50,643 bases of DNA. Origin: Candidatus Amunia macphersoniae (GTDB lineage: Bacteria; Chloroflexota; Dormibacteria; Aeolococcales; Aeolococcaceae). Under the pieces are notes generated by a model. It was not told the origin of the DNA, did no database searches, and saw nothing but the letters and a program-made list of their open reading frames with translations. Each line of letters opens with the position of its first letter. Within the stretch, counting starts at the first letter, position 1. The translations under genes and the position numbers were made by a program. This document shows positions 16,276 to 25,216 of this stretch, piece by piece. The DNA is taken from contig JAEKNN010000006.1 in assembly GCA_016464795.1 (NCBI GenBank), positions 1-50,643 on the forward strand. The letters run 5' to 3'.

Positions 16276-17169
16276 ATGGCGCAGCCAATGACCGGTGCAT
16301 CCACGGCGAATGCGCAGCGGCGCCTGTGTGTGGACGGGGAGTTCGCCAAGGCTCACCAGGCGCTCGACCCGACCGCGATCGATCATCGGCTGGCGGGTCA
16401 TCCGCTGCTCACCCTCGAAGCGATTGCTGACCTGGCGGACCGGCTGCCGCGCACCTCGATCCTTTGCGACACGGCCGACCAGCCGCTGATCGTCGCCAGC
16501 GGTCCCGCCCGGGGCTCGGTGGCTCACCCCGGCGATGTGATCCGCCACCTCGACACCCGCCGCTCATGGCTCACCCTGCTCAACATCGAGCAGCAACCTC
16601 CGTATCGGGAGCTCATGGACGCCTGCCTCGATGACGTCGCCGCGATGGTCGAGCGACGCCCTGGTGACATGCGGCGCAGGGCGGGGTTCATCTTCGTTTC
16701 GTCGCCACTCTCAGTGACCCCGGCGCACTTCGACCTCGAACACAGCCTGCTGCTTCAGATCTCGGGTCAGAAGCAGGTCACCGTCGGACGATTCGCCACC
16801 CAGGAGACCCGGCATGGGGAGCGGGAGCGGTACTGGAGCGGCTCCCTGGGACGTGTCAAAGACCTCCCCATTGCGATTGCCACACATGACCTGGTCCCAG
16901 GCCGGGGGGTGTATCTGCCACCGATCTGTCCCCACTGGGTGCACAACGGTGACGAGGTCTCCGTCTCGATGACGCTCACCTACTTCACGCGCGACTCCGA
17001 GCGCGAGCTCTTTGTCGAAGCGTTCAACGCACGCCTGCGACAGCTTCATCTCCACCCACGGCCGCCAGGGAGCTCGCAGGCCGTCGATGGGGCCAAAGCA
17101 TCCGCGATGCGGCTCTGGGGGATGCGGCACCGGCTGCTCCGTCGGCAGCAGCCCTCCTCTCACGGCTGA
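16276..17169 (+). CDS. Cupin-like JmjC-family oxygenase-type protein
   Basis: 297 residues from ATG 16276, chosen because GGGGGA at 16263-16268 lies 7 nt upstream; an in-frame ATG at 16216 is an alternative. The core has HFDLEHSLLLQISGQKQV and, about 75 residues later, LPPICPHWVHNGDEVSVS. The HxD and the distal His match the 2-His-1-carboxylate Fe(II) site of cupin-8/JmjC-like proteins, which use 2-oxoglutarate to hydroxylate proteins or small molecules. It lies in the middle of the EPS locus beside acetyltransferase and methyltransferase genes, so a decoration step is possible. Substrate unknown. Confidence 0.75.
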   Translation: MAQPMTGASTANAQRRLCVDGEFAKAHQALDPTAIDHRLAGHPLLTLEAIADLADRLPRTSILCDTADQPLIVASGPARGSVAHPGDVIRHLDTRRSWLTLLNIEQQPPYRELMDACLDDVAAMVERRPGDMRRRAGFIFVSSPLSVTPAHFDLEHSLLLQISGQKQVTVGRFATQETRHGERERYWSGSLGRVKDLPIAIATHDLVPGRGVYLPPICPHWVHNGDEVSVSMTLTYFTRDSERELFVEAFNARLRQLHLHPRPPGSSQAVDGAKASAMRLWGMRHRLLRRQQPSSHG

Positions 17170-18242
17170 GGAGCAGGCGGACGTCTCGAGGGCAGATTGG
17201 TGCGCAGCCATCGCCGCGTGCGCCCCAGGAGGTGCCGTCCGTGCTCCGCGGCAACGTCGATGCCCAGCGCCAGCGTGGACCTCGGCCCGGTGGTGCAGCG
17301 CAGTCGCCAGAGCTGGCGTCGTTCGGAGGTGAGCTCCAACTTGTACTGCTCGTCGCCACGCAGAAGGTCAGCCTCGCGCAGGCCGCGTTCGGCGGCGCCG
17401 TCGATGCTGCGGGCAAGCAACAGCGTGCCCGAGCGGCGCCAGCGCGGGGCGGGATCGCGTCCGCTCTGGTAGTAGCTGATCCGACCCGCCACCTCGAAGG
17501 CGGCGACCACGGCGATGGCCTCCTCACCCGCAAAGAGGGCGCAGATGGCCAGCTCGCCACGGAGGGCGGCGGCTCGACAGACGGCGCCGAAGCGATCGAA
17601 GTCGTCGAGGAATGCAGAAGCACCGGCCCATCGCAGAGCATGCAGCCGGCGGAGGAGGCCCAAGGCCAGCTCGGTGTCCTCGACGCGCCTGACAACAAGG
17701 CTTCCGGCCACCTTGCCCAGCCGGCGCTCGGTCCGATTGACCGTGCTGCGGAGCTTGGCTGAGCCCGATGCGAGAAAGCCGCCCGAGAGCGACACGTAGG
17801 GAGCGACGTCGGTGCGGTCGCGGCGAACGCGGCCGGGAAGCGCCGCCGCCATCATGGAGCCGGAGACCACCCCGTCCAGATCGATGAGCCGGTCCCCGGA
17901 ACGACCCAGCCAGTCACGCAACGCGGACGCCACAGCCCCAGGCCGGTCAGGGGCGGCGACAGCATCGAGGTGGTCGGGGCACAGCCGTCCACATCCGAGG
18001 ACGCGATAGCGCTCGACGCCGAGGTGGCGGTCGCACTCCAGAGCCAACCCGCCGACCAATCGCTCACCCGCGAACACCAGGGCGAGGTGCGGCGCAGCCC
18101 CGGCGGCAGTGCTCAACCACCAGGAGCGCAGGAACGGTGACGGCAGGGGCATGCCATCGACCAGGGCGTCCCAGGCGTCAGCGTGGGGACCGAGCGCGGC
18201 GAGGAGCTCAACCCGCATGACAGCCTGGCCGCCTGGCATCAT
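17160..18242 (-). CDS. GNAT-fold acyltransferase (CelD/BioF2-like)
   Basis: About 360 residues. Contains the CelD/FemAB-like double GNAT arrangement: an N-terminal half with FLRSWWLSTAAG and LVFAGERLVGGLAL, and a C-terminal half with LHALRWAGASAF, ICALFAGEEAIAVVAAFEV, SYYQSGRDPAPRWRRSG and GLREADLLRGDEQYKLE, a pattern frequent in exopolysaccharide loci for proteins proposed to acylate polysaccharides. Start is ATG 18242 or ATG 18218; the second gives a cleaner N-terminus (MRVELLAALGP). Its 3' end overlaps the convergent cupin gene by 10 nt. It is divergent from the methyltransferase at 18251 with almost no gap. Confidence 0.75.
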   Translation of the reverse strand: MMPGGQAVMRVELLAALGPHADAWDALVDGMPLPSPFLRSWWLSTAAGAAPHLALVFAGERLVGGLALECDRHLGVERYRVLGCGRLCPDHLDAVAAPDRPGAVASALRDWLGRSGDRLIDLDGVVSGSMMAAALPGRVRRDRTDVAPYVSLSGGFLASGSAKLRSTVNRTERRLGKVAGSLVVRRVEDTELALGLLRRLHALRWAGASAFLDDFDRFGAVCRAAALRGELAICALFAGEEAIAVVAAFEVAGRISYYQSGRDPAPRWRRSGTLLLARSIDGAAERGLREADLLRGDEQYKLELTSERRQLWRLRCTTGPRSTLALGIDVAAEHGRHLLGRTRRWLRTNLPSRRPPAPQP

Positions 18243-18250
18243 GCCATCCG

Positions 18251-19021
18251 ATGGGCGACGGTTCGCGTCAATCGTATCGTGACTCTCACATGGATTCGGC
18301 GACGGCCAGCCGGTACGATCGCGACCTCTGGGATCCTGGGGCCGCCAGAGGGTTGGAGTGGCTGCTCGAGCGCGAGATCCTCGACGACCTGTTGGCGGAT
18401 CAGAGCCGAGCGCAGGTCGCGATCGACTTCGCGTGCGGCACCGGTCGAGTGCTCGAGTTCTTGGCCGAGCGCGTCCCCGAGGCGATCGGGGTCGACGTCA
18501 GCTCCGCCATGTTGGAGATTGCGCGCCGCCGCTGTCCAGGTGCCAGCTTCATCGAGGGCGATGTCACCCTGGACCCTGAGCTGCTGACGGACAGCGCCGA
18601 TGTGATCACGGCCTTCCGTTTTCTGCTCAACGCGGAACCGCCCTTGCGGGCAGCCGCCCTCGACTGGATGCGCGACCGCCTCGCCCCGTCCGGCGTGGTG
18701 ATCGTCAACTTTCATCTCAACCCGCAGAGCCTCCGCGGCGGCTATCTCCGCTTGCGCCACGCGTCCGAGGTGAGGATGGTGGGCGTGACAGAGGCCTGCG
18801 CGCTGCTCGCCGCCCACGGCCTCACCGTGCGGCGAGTGCGCGGCTACAGCTACCTGCCCTACCGGCGCGACGGTTCTCACCTGATGCTTGCCGAGATGCG
18901 CCACCGCGTCGAGCGGCGCCTCCTGGGCGTCGGCAGGCTTGCCGAGTTGGGCAGCGCGTTCATCCTGCTGGCCGGGCACAGCCAAACCAGGGCGTCAGGC
19001 GGGTCTGCCAGGCAGGGCTGA
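18251..19021 (+). CDS. SAM-dependent class I methyltransferase
   Basis: 256 residues. The SAM-binding motif I is DFACGTGRVLEF (about residues 59-70), followed by an acidic motif II in GVDVSSAMLE and a motif with GDVTLDPELL; the later GVVIVNFHLNP is the usual strand after the active-site region. No substrate-defining domain recognised. Placement between the GNAT and the methyltransferase-kinase fusion suggests methylation of a polysaccharide or its precursor. ATG 18290 is an alternative start. Confidence 0.85.
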   Translation: MGDGSRQSYRDSHMDSATASRYDRDLWDPGAARGLEWLLEREILDDLLADQSRAQVAIDFACGTGRVLEFLAERVPEAIGVDVSSAMLEIARRRCPGASFIEGDVTLDPELLTDSADVITAFRFLLNAEPPLRAAALDWMRDRLAPSGVVIVNFHLNPQSLRGGYLRLRHASEVRMVGVTEACALLAAHGLTVRRVRGYSYLPYRRDGSHLMLAEMRHRVERRLLGVGRLAELGSAFILLAGHSQTRASGGSARQG

Positions 19022-20440
19022 CAGGAGAGGGAGGATGTTCTTCTGCGCCCAGGCGGCGCCGCGACGATCGCCCTTGGGTCCAAGGGCGTGGACCACGATG
19101 GCGGCGACGACGAGGGCAGCACGAAGGGAGGTGTCTGCCTTGACCCATGGGACGCCCCCGATGGCCGGTGGCGCGATCAATGCGTCAGGGGCTCGCACAG
19201 CGCGGGCGGCTGCCACGCCGATGGGGATTCGCGAGCTGAGCCTCAGACGGTTCAACTCCAGGAAGACGCCGTCGAGGCCGACGGGCGCATCGGGCCGGGC
19301 CTGTTCCCAATCGATGACAACCGCCCCGCGGCGGCTCAGGACGATGTTTCCCGGCCAGAGGTCGCCGTGGCACCAGGCCATGGTCAGGCGCTGCTCCTCG
19401 ATCGGGCCCAGCGCAGCCTCAACCGCTGCCGCCACCTCGGTGCCGAACTGGTCCATCTCCTCGGCCCAGGACTGCGCCCAACCCTGGCCGGCGCGCCCGG
19501 TGGGGGCTGTGTCCGCCAGGAGCCGGGCCAGCCCGTGGGCCGCATCCCATGCCGGCGCTTGCCGACGCCAGCGTCGCCCGCGTGGGCTCAGGTGTCCCTG
19601 ATGCCAGGTCTCGGCGCGCCAGGCAAGCCCATGGGTGGTGCCCAGGGCCAGCTCCGAGGGCATGTGCGCCCGCAGGGTTGGAGCCGTCAGCGCCGCGTCG
19701 ATTCCGGACAGGAGTTGGCGTTGGTGGGTGAGCCGCGTTGCACCGAGGTCGGTCAGCGAGAGCCTGACGGCGGCCTCCTCGGTCGCCAGGGCGACGCGCA
19801 GGACCACGTTGTCGCCTCCGCTGACGAGGAAACCGCGAAGTCGGGCAGGGCTGCTGGTGGTCAGGCCCAGATCCGCAACCACATCGTCGACGAGCCCGTC
19901 GCGGTCGCCGTCGATCGCCAGCCCGGCTCGACCGGTCAGCCGCCACAGAGGTGAGGTGGCGAAATGCTGGCGCAACCACTGCCCCGGCGCACGCGTGGTC
20001 GCCGGCCAGGAGGGACTGAGGATCCGCTCCAGCGCTTCCGGGTGAGGATAGGGGACGACGCCGTGACGGCGGTGCGCGGGAACGATCGCGGCACGAATCC
20101 CACCCGGGGCCAGCGCGCCGGCCAGCGCGCCCGGATCGGTCCGCCGCTCGTCGGCCACCAACAATGCCAGCGTGCCATCCGCCAGCGGCCAGTGCCGTCC
20201 GTCCCAGCTCGCCCCATTGGCCACCCCTTTCAGGGCGGCGAAATCCACGCTGACGGTGATCGCCTGCGGGTACGACCGGCGGAAGGCGGCAGCGGTGCCG
20301 GGGTCGAGATCCACCAGGGCGACGGCGCCGCTCACCGCGGACGGGAGCAGGATGCGCCACGCCCCATTGCGTTCATTCCCGGCACCCCCCTCGGCCGCGA
20401 CCGGAGCCCGAGCGGACTGTTGGTGCTCGCCACTGGTCAC
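18995..20440 (-). CDS. Fusion of degenerate methyltransferase-like domain and APH-family kinase
   Basis: 481 residues. The C-terminal half is a phosphotransferase of the aminoglycoside phosphotransferase/choline kinase fold: the Brenner-type catalytic loop WCHGDLWPGNIV and the metal-binding VIDWEQA are clear. The N-terminal 150 residues look like part of a Rossmann methyltransferase (ALVDLDPGTAAAFRRSYP, then WPLADGTLALLVADE and ALAPGGIRAAIVP) but lack the glycine-rich SAM motif. Located in the EPS locus beside a true methyltransferase, so phosphorylation of a sugar or precursor is a plausible role; antibiotic resistance is not implied. A TAGAGT element 8 nt before the GTG suggests a leaderless transcript. 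The 3' end overlaps the convergent methyltransferase by 27 nt. Confidence 0.78.
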   Translation of the reverse strand: MTSGEHQQSARAPVAAEGGAGNERNGAWRILLPSAVSGAVALVDLDPGTAAAFRRSYPQAITVSVDFAALKGVANGASWDGRHWPLADGTLALLVADERRTDPGALAGALAPGGIRAAIVPAHRRHGVVPYPHPEALERILSPSWPATTRAPGQWLRQHFATSPLWRLTGRAGLAIDGDRDGLVDDVVADLGLTTSSPARLRGFLVSGGDNVVLRVALATEEAAVRLSLTDLGATRLTHQRQLLSGIDAALTAPTLRAHMPSELALGTTHGLAWRAETWHQGHLSPRGRRWRRQAPAWDAAHGLARLLADTAPTGRAGQGWAQSWAEEMDQFGTEVAAAVEAALGPIEEQRLTMAWCHGDLWPGNIVLSRRGAVVIDWEQARPDAPVGLDGVFLELNRLRLSSRIPIGVAAARAVRAPDALIAPPAIGGVPWVKADTSLRAALVVAAIVVHALGPKGDRRGAAWAQKNILPLLSALPGRPA

Positions 20441-20448
20441 GGGGTGGT

Positions 20449-20454
20449 ACTCTA
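20449..20454 (-). promoter_or_regulatory. Candidate -10 element for leaderless transcription of the kinase fusion gene
   Basis: TAGAGT on the minus strand ends 8 nt before GTG 20440, placing transcription start at or next to the start codon. No clear -35 box seen. Confidence 0.35.
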
Positions 20455-20589
20455 CCCACTCGCACGACCGCCGCGATCACACCCGCCGCGGCCCACGTTC
20501 CTAACGCACCAATGGAATCATCTGTGGCATGCTGCACCGATGCCCCACCTCGCCTGCCCGGCCGGCAGAGATGATGCGATGAGAGCCGA

Positions 20590-21324
20590 GTGATCGGACT
20601 GCTCGACCTTGTCCACGCGGTCAGGCGACACGTTCTGGTGGCACTGGCCACGCTTGCCATCGTGCTGATCGCGACAGGAGCCTACCTGGTCGTCCAGAAG
20701 CCGGTGTACCAGTCGACTGAGACGCTGCAGCTCTCCGGCACCAACGACGCCTTTCTCGGGCAGAGCAACTCGCTGGCGCCGCTGTACTCCGAGCTCCTGA
20801 CCTCGCCGCAGACCCTGGGTGTGGCCCAGAACGACCTCGGTTCGACCCCGCTGGCCGACATCTCCGTGCGCACCTTCACCAATTCACCGGTGCTCAAGGT
20901 CGATGCCAGCAGCGGCTCCGCGACTGCCGCCCACGATTCCGCGGCTGCGGTGGTTGGTGGGTTGAGCCGGCGGCTCAGAGCGTCGCAGCTGGGCGTGGCC
21001 GGCATCAGCATCGTCGTCATCGACGCCCCCAGCCAACCCGAGGTCACCTGGCCGCGGCCGGCCCTCACGCTCGGTGTCGCCGCCATCGTCGGCATCGCCC
21101 TGGCCGTCCTGATGGCCCTGCTCGCCGACCAACGGCGGACGCGCGTCCGGGCCAGGGTGCCGGCGGCCGCCCCGGCGGTGCCGCCGATGCCGCCGGAGAA
21201 CGTCCGCGCCGCAAGCTCGGCGGCCGCGGGGACGCCGACAGTCCAGGGCTACGCGACCGAGCCGCATCCACATCGCGGACGAATTCCTTCGTACCCTGCC
21301 CCCGAGGACGATGCCGTCCGCTGA
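20590..21324 (+). CDS. Wzz/CpsC-type chain-length or polysaccharide co-polymerase protein
   Basis: 244 residues from GTG 20590. Begins with the Wzz-type layout: short cytoplasmic segment GLLDLVHAVRRH, first transmembrane span (VALATLAIVLIATGAYLVV), then VYQSTETLQLSG opening the extracytoplasmic domain, and a second span near residues 155-178 (ALTLGVAAIVGIALAVLMALLAD). The roughly 65-residue C-terminal tail is cytoplasmic, Pro/Ala-rich, and has no kinase domain; no BY-kinase gene was recognised here. Regulates chain length together with the Wzy protein at 13171. The extracytoplasmic domain is short for the family. Confidence 0.8.
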   Translation: MIGLLDLVHAVRRHVLVALATLAIVLIATGAYLVVQKPVYQSTETLQLSGTNDAFLGQSNSLAPLYSELLTSPQTLGVAQNDLGSTPLADISVRTFTNSPVLKVDASSGSATAAHDSAAAVVGGLSRRLRASQLGVAGISIVVIDAPSQPEVTWPRPALTLGVAAIVGIALAVLMALLADQRRTRVRARVPAAAPAVPPMPPENVRAASSAAAGTPTVQGYATEPHPHRGRIPSYPAPEDDAVR

Positions 21325-21383
21325 GTGGCGGGCGACGGTGAGCTGATCCGTCGTTGGTCCGGACGGTCCCACGGAGGAGCCTG

Positions 21384-22874
21384 GTGAACACCGATCTTGC
21401 CCGACGAGCCACGCGGGGCACGGCATGGGTCGCGATCGCCACCTGGCTGAACCGCCTCTTCGTTCTCCTGGTCGTGCTCGTTCTGGCCCGAAACCTCGAC
21501 GCCCGCCAGTTCGGAGTCCTCGCTGTGGCCGCGCTCGCCGCCAACGTCGCCCTGCAGCTGAACGACGGCGGTATGGCAGACGCATTGGTCTGGTGGCCCG
21601 GACACGTCCGCGAGGCAGCCGAGACAACGCTCCTCAGCTGCCTGACCGTGGGCGCGATCGGCGGTGGTGTCCTCGCCCTGGGCGCCCCGGCGATCGCGGG
21701 TGTCTTCGGCGCTCCGGACGCAACCCCGCTCCTGCGCGTCTATGCCGTCGCCATCCTGTTCGATGCCACAGCGGGCGCCTATCTGGGGATGCTCACCCGC
21801 GAGCTGGCCTTCCGCAAGCGATTCTTCCCCGAGGTGGTGCCCTCGGTGTGCGCAAGCATCGTCACGGTGGGACTCGCTCTCGGCGGGGCGGGCATCTGGT
21901 CATTGGTGGTCGGCGACGTGCTCCGCAGCGCGCTGCAGCTGGCCATCGGCTTCGCCGTCGCCGGCCGCGGGATGCTTCCCCGCTGGCACGGGGCGGTGGC
22001 GCGCAGGTTGTGGCGGTACGGGCGTGCCGCTCTGGCTGGATCGTTCCTCGAGTTCGCGCTGCAGAACGTCGACTATGCGTTGGTCGCGCTGCTGCTCGGC
22101 CCCGTCGCGCTCGGCCTGTACACCATCGCTTTTCGCTTGGCGATCCTTCCGTTCCTCATCGTCACCTACGTCATCGGAGGCGTGGCCTTCCCGCTCTATG
22201 CACGGCTGGTGGGTGACCCCGCCGCGGTGCAACGCCTCTTGCAGCTGTCGATGCGCGCGTGCTGCAGCCTGGTATTTCTCATGGGTGCAGGCCTAGCGAC
22301 CCTGGCTCCGTCCGTCGAAGTGTTGGGCGAGCGCTGGGCCCCTGCTGTCCCGGTCGCACGCCTGCTCGGGATCTACATCTGCCTTCGATCAGCAGCTTTC
22401 ATGATCAGCATGCTGTTGCGGGTGGTCAGCCCGGTCGCGAACGCGCTTCTGAGGGGGGCCTGGGTGCTGCTTCTGATCGCCCTGATCACCACACTGGGAC
22501 GCACCTCGATCACCACCGTCGGCGCGATCCAGATGGTGGTGGCCGCCGCGCTCCTGGCCGCGTACCTGGTGGTGACACGCCGGCTGGCCCGGGTCGCGAT
22601 CACGCCGATCATCGCGGACATCAGCCGGTGCGGCGTTGCCGCGTTGATCGCTGCGGCCGCCACCTTGGCTGTGCGCCAGGGGGTTGGCGCGCTGTCTGAT
22701 CCCAGCTCTCGTGGCGCGCTCCTGCTCCTGGGCATCACCTTTTTCGCGAGCTATGTGCTGGCATTAGCAGTGGTCCTGCCCGGCGTGGCAGGCGACCTGC
22801 GCCGGGTGCGGGCTCTGGCGCTACGGCCGGCACCGGGAGTCGTCGCGGCGGCCACCACGGCCACTGTGCCGTGA
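21384..22874 (+). CDS. Wzx-type polysaccharide flippase (MATE/MOP superfamily)
   Basis: 496 residues with about 12-14 membrane spans. The N-terminus (ARRATRGTAWVAIATWLNRL, then LARNLDARQFGVLAVA) matches the oligosaccharide flippase family that moves undecaprenyl-linked repeat units across the membrane. The start is set by GGAGGA at 21373-21378, 5 nt before GTG 21384. Follows the wzz-like gene by 59 nt and is probably co-transcribed with it. Confidence 0.88.
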   Translation: MNTDLARRATRGTAWVAIATWLNRLFVLLVVLVLARNLDARQFGVLAVAALAANVALQLNDGGMADALVWWPGHVREAAETTLLSCLTVGAIGGGVLALGAPAIAGVFGAPDATPLLRVYAVAILFDATAGAYLGMLTRELAFRKRFFPEVVPSVCASIVTVGLALGGAGIWSLVVGDVLRSALQLAIGFAVAGRGMLPRWHGAVARRLWRYGRAALAGSFLEFALQNVDYALVALLLGPVALGLYTIAFRLAILPFLIVTYVIGGVAFPLYARLVGDPAAVQRLLQLSMRACCSLVFLMGAGLATLAPSVEVLGERWAPAVPVARLLGIYICLRSAAFMISMLLRVVSPVANALLRGAWVLLLIALITTLGRTSITTVGAIQMVVAAALLAAYLVVTRRLARVAITPIIADISRCGVAALIAAAATLAVRQGVGALSDPSSRGALLLLGITFFASYVLALAVVLPGVAGDLRRVRALALRPAPGVVAAATTATVP

Positions 22875-22923
22875 TCGCGCGCGCACTGCGCTGGAGAGCA
22901 GGCCGCCGGGGGGCGCACCGGCG

Positions 22924-23676
22924 ATGAGGCCAGCCGTGCAGCGTACCGTCCGCGCCTGGTCGCGCATGCCACTGCCACGGGGGCCCGCGCTCATGGTGCT
23001 CGGCTACCACCGCATCGCGGAGCGGGACGACGGCCTGACAGTACGGCCGTCGACCTTCGCAGCGCACATCGGTTGGCTGGCTGCCCACCGCGCTGAACCA
23101 CCCGTCGTCGACGTCGAAAATGCGGCCGCCGGCGCCGAGGAGTGGCCATGGCGGGGGGTCGCTCTGACCATCGATGACGCCTGGGCGGACGTGTACGAGA
23201 ACGGGCTGGAGGTGCTGAGCCGGGCGGCGATCCCGGTGACCCTGTACGTTCCCAGCGAACTGCTCGGGACCGCTGAGTACATGACCCACGCGCAGGTGCG
23301 TGAGTGCGCCGCCGCCGGGATCAGCATCGGCGGCCATTCGCGCAGCCACGCGGACCTGCGGCGCTGCGATGACGCCAGCCTGGAGCGTGAGCTGCGCGGC
23401 TGTCGCGAGGACCTCGAGGACCTTCTCGGTGCACCGGTGACGGGGTTCGCGTACCCTTTTGGGCACGTCGACGGGCGCGTTCGTGACGCGGTTGCCAGCG
23501 CCGGGTACACCACTGCGATCACCACCCGGCGTGGCTGGGCGCGCCCCGGGCGTGATCCGCTGTGCGTCCCCAGGAGCTTTGTCGCGGACGTCGGTCTCTC
23601 CACCTTCCGGGCTACCGTCCGGGGCGGGCTCAACGTGTTGCGTGCGGCAGACGCCCTCCGAGTGAACACAGGCTAG
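22924..23676 (+). CDS. Polysaccharide deacetylase (NodB homology domain)
   Basis: 250 residues. Carbohydrate esterase 4 motifs: motif 1 as TIDDAW (Asp84-Asp85), motif 2 as GHSRSH with His138 and His142 (HxxxH), and the YPFG motif at about 177-180. The two Asp and two His are the usual metal ligands and base. No signal peptide is obvious, so it may act in the cytoplasm on lipid-linked intermediates or the export signal may be atypical. Lies 49 nt after the flippase gene and likely removes N-acetyl groups from the EPS. Confidence 0.86.
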   Translation: MRPAVQRTVRAWSRMPLPRGPALMVLGYHRIAERDDGLTVRPSTFAAHIGWLAAHRAEPPVVDVENAAAGAEEWPWRGVALTIDDAWADVYENGLEVLSRAAIPVTLYVPSELLGTAEYMTHAQVRECAAAGISIGGHSRSHADLRRCDDASLERELRGCREDLEDLLGAPVTGFAYPFGHVDGRVRDAVASAGYTTAITTRRGWARPGRDPLCVPRSFVADVGLSTFRATVRGGLNVLRAADALRVNTG

Positions 23677-23787
23677 CCGCACCGGCAGAAGGGACCAGGC
23701 ATGGTCGATCCGCACGCTTCGGGCCTGCTTGGCTCGCGAGTTCAGCCCGGTGATGCCGATGACGCCGAGATCGGCGAGGATAGACCC

Positions 23788-25164
23788 ATGACTGAGCGTC
23801 GCCGACATCCTGCTGCGCTGATGCTCATGCTGGCTGTCGCCTTCTTGCTGACTCAATCAGGGACGAGCGTGCGGATGAACTCGCCCGAGAGGAGCGACCG
23901 GACAGCCGTCAACGCACTCGACCCGGCGGCCACGCCGCCGGCCGCGCCACCTCCGGGCCTCTCGCCATGGGGGGTTCCGGCAGCAGGGCCGACACTCGCC
24001 CCGGGCGAGCCATCCACTCCCAGATCAACGCCGGCCGGGAGCAGCCCGCGCATCGTTCGTCCCGCCGATCCCCTCAACGTCCGCACACTTGCCGAGGAAG
24101 CGTTGGGCCAGGGCCAGGATGCCTACCTGGGTGACACCAGTCGCTACGCCTACGTCGCGCTCAACGACTATGAGTTTGGACGCGTCCCAGCCATCCACGC
24201 GGCTCAGCCGATGACCAAGGTCATCGCCTACGCAGAGACCCAGACTGAAGGGTCGAGCTCATGCACGGACGATCGGCATCCGTCATGGGGGGTGAGCTTC
24301 TGTTACGCAAACCAGTACCACCCCGAATGGTTCTTGCTGACGGCTTCTGGGCAGCGAGCGCGATACCACGACAACGGCTTCTACATGATGGACATGGGCT
24401 CGAGCTCATACCAGCACGCCTGGGTTCACAACGAGATCGCGACGGTCAAGCGCGACGGCTTCGACGGCGTGCTCATGGACGACGTCAACCTGTCGCCAGG
24501 ACACGGCGTCAGCGGCACCCTCGCGAAGTACACCGATTCCCAGTACCGGGCCGCGGTGCAGGCATTCGTGGCCACCGTCGGCCCCACCCTGAAGGCCGCC
24601 GGATTGATCGTCAGCGCCAACGTGGGCGCCTCGAACCCGTGGGACGGCGCTGCGCTGGCCGAGTCCGAACGATTGGCGCGGAGTCTTTCGATCTACAACC
24701 ATGAGTTCTGGATGCGCTATCAGGCTGGCACCGGCCTGTTCACCGCCGACGCGTGGCTGACATCGATTCGCATGCAGGAGGGAATCGAGGCGACAGGTAC
24801 CGCCTGGACCGCTGTCATGTACGGCGATGCGCTGGACACGGCCGCCATGCGCTATGCGAGAGCCAGCTTTCTGCTGGCCTGGAACGGTTCAGCGGCGAGT
24901 GCGCTGACATACAGGCCCGACCCGGACCTGGTGGATCCATTCAACGAGAACTGGGCGACAAGCCTGGGCACACCGACCGGCCCTCGATACCAGCAGGGCA
25001 TCGGTTGGACGCGTCAGTTCACGCATGGTCAGGTGGTTGTCAATCCCTCCGCCGGCCGGAGCCAAACATTCACCCTGGGAAGCGCCCACCGCACGCCCGA
25101 CGGGTCGGTGGTCACGTCGGTGACGCTGGGCCCCGGCTCCGGCCTCGTGCTCCCCATCGCCTGA
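23788..25164 (+). CDS. Secreted GHL15-family putative glycoside hydrolase
   Basis: 458 residues from ATG 23788, preceded by GAGGA 7 nt upstream. N-terminal signal or anchor (basic TERRRH, then ALMLMLAVAFLLTQ), a Pro/Ala-rich linker of about 80 residues, and a domain of about 350 residues with KVIAYAETQTEG, NQYHPEWFLL, DGFDGVLMDDVN and SIYNHEFWMRY. These resemble the hypothetical glycosyl hydrolase-like 15 (TIM-barrel) family, where Asp/Glu in the DDVN and HEFW strands would be candidate catalytic residues. Strong paralogue of the N-terminal part of the protein at 26413. Likely acts on the polysaccharide made by this locus. Confidence 0.72.
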   Translation: MTERRRHPAALMLMLAVAFLLTQSGTSVRMNSPERSDRTAVNALDPAATPPAAPPPGLSPWGVPAAGPTLAPGEPSTPRSTPAGSSPRIVRPADPLNVRTLAEEALGQGQDAYLGDTSRYAYVALNDYEFGRVPAIHAAQPMTKVIAYAETQTEGSSSCTDDRHPSWGVSFCYANQYHPEWFLLTASGQRARYHDNGFYMMDMGSSSYQHAWVHNEIATVKRDGFDGVLMDDVNLSPGHGVSGTLAKYTDSQYRAAVQAFVATVGPTLKAAGLIVSANVGASNPWDGAALAESERLARSLSIYNHEFWMRYQAGTGLFTADAWLTSIRMQEGIEATGTAWTAVMYGDALDTAAMRYARASFLLAWNGSAASALTYRPDPDLVDPFNENWATSLGTPTGPRYQQGIGWTRQFTHGQVVVNPSAGRSQTFTLGSAHRTPDGSVVTSVTLGPGSGLVLPIA

Positions 25165-25216
25165 GCACGTTCAGCCTGGTGAGCGGAGTCGCTGTGCACG
25201 CATCGGTCGGGTGCCG

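Noticed and set aside
22871..22927. 18-codon ORF with GTG overlapping the flippase end and TGA overlapping the deacetylase ATG
   Set aside because: Basic Arg/Ala-rich peptide without features; probably a by-product of the short spacer.
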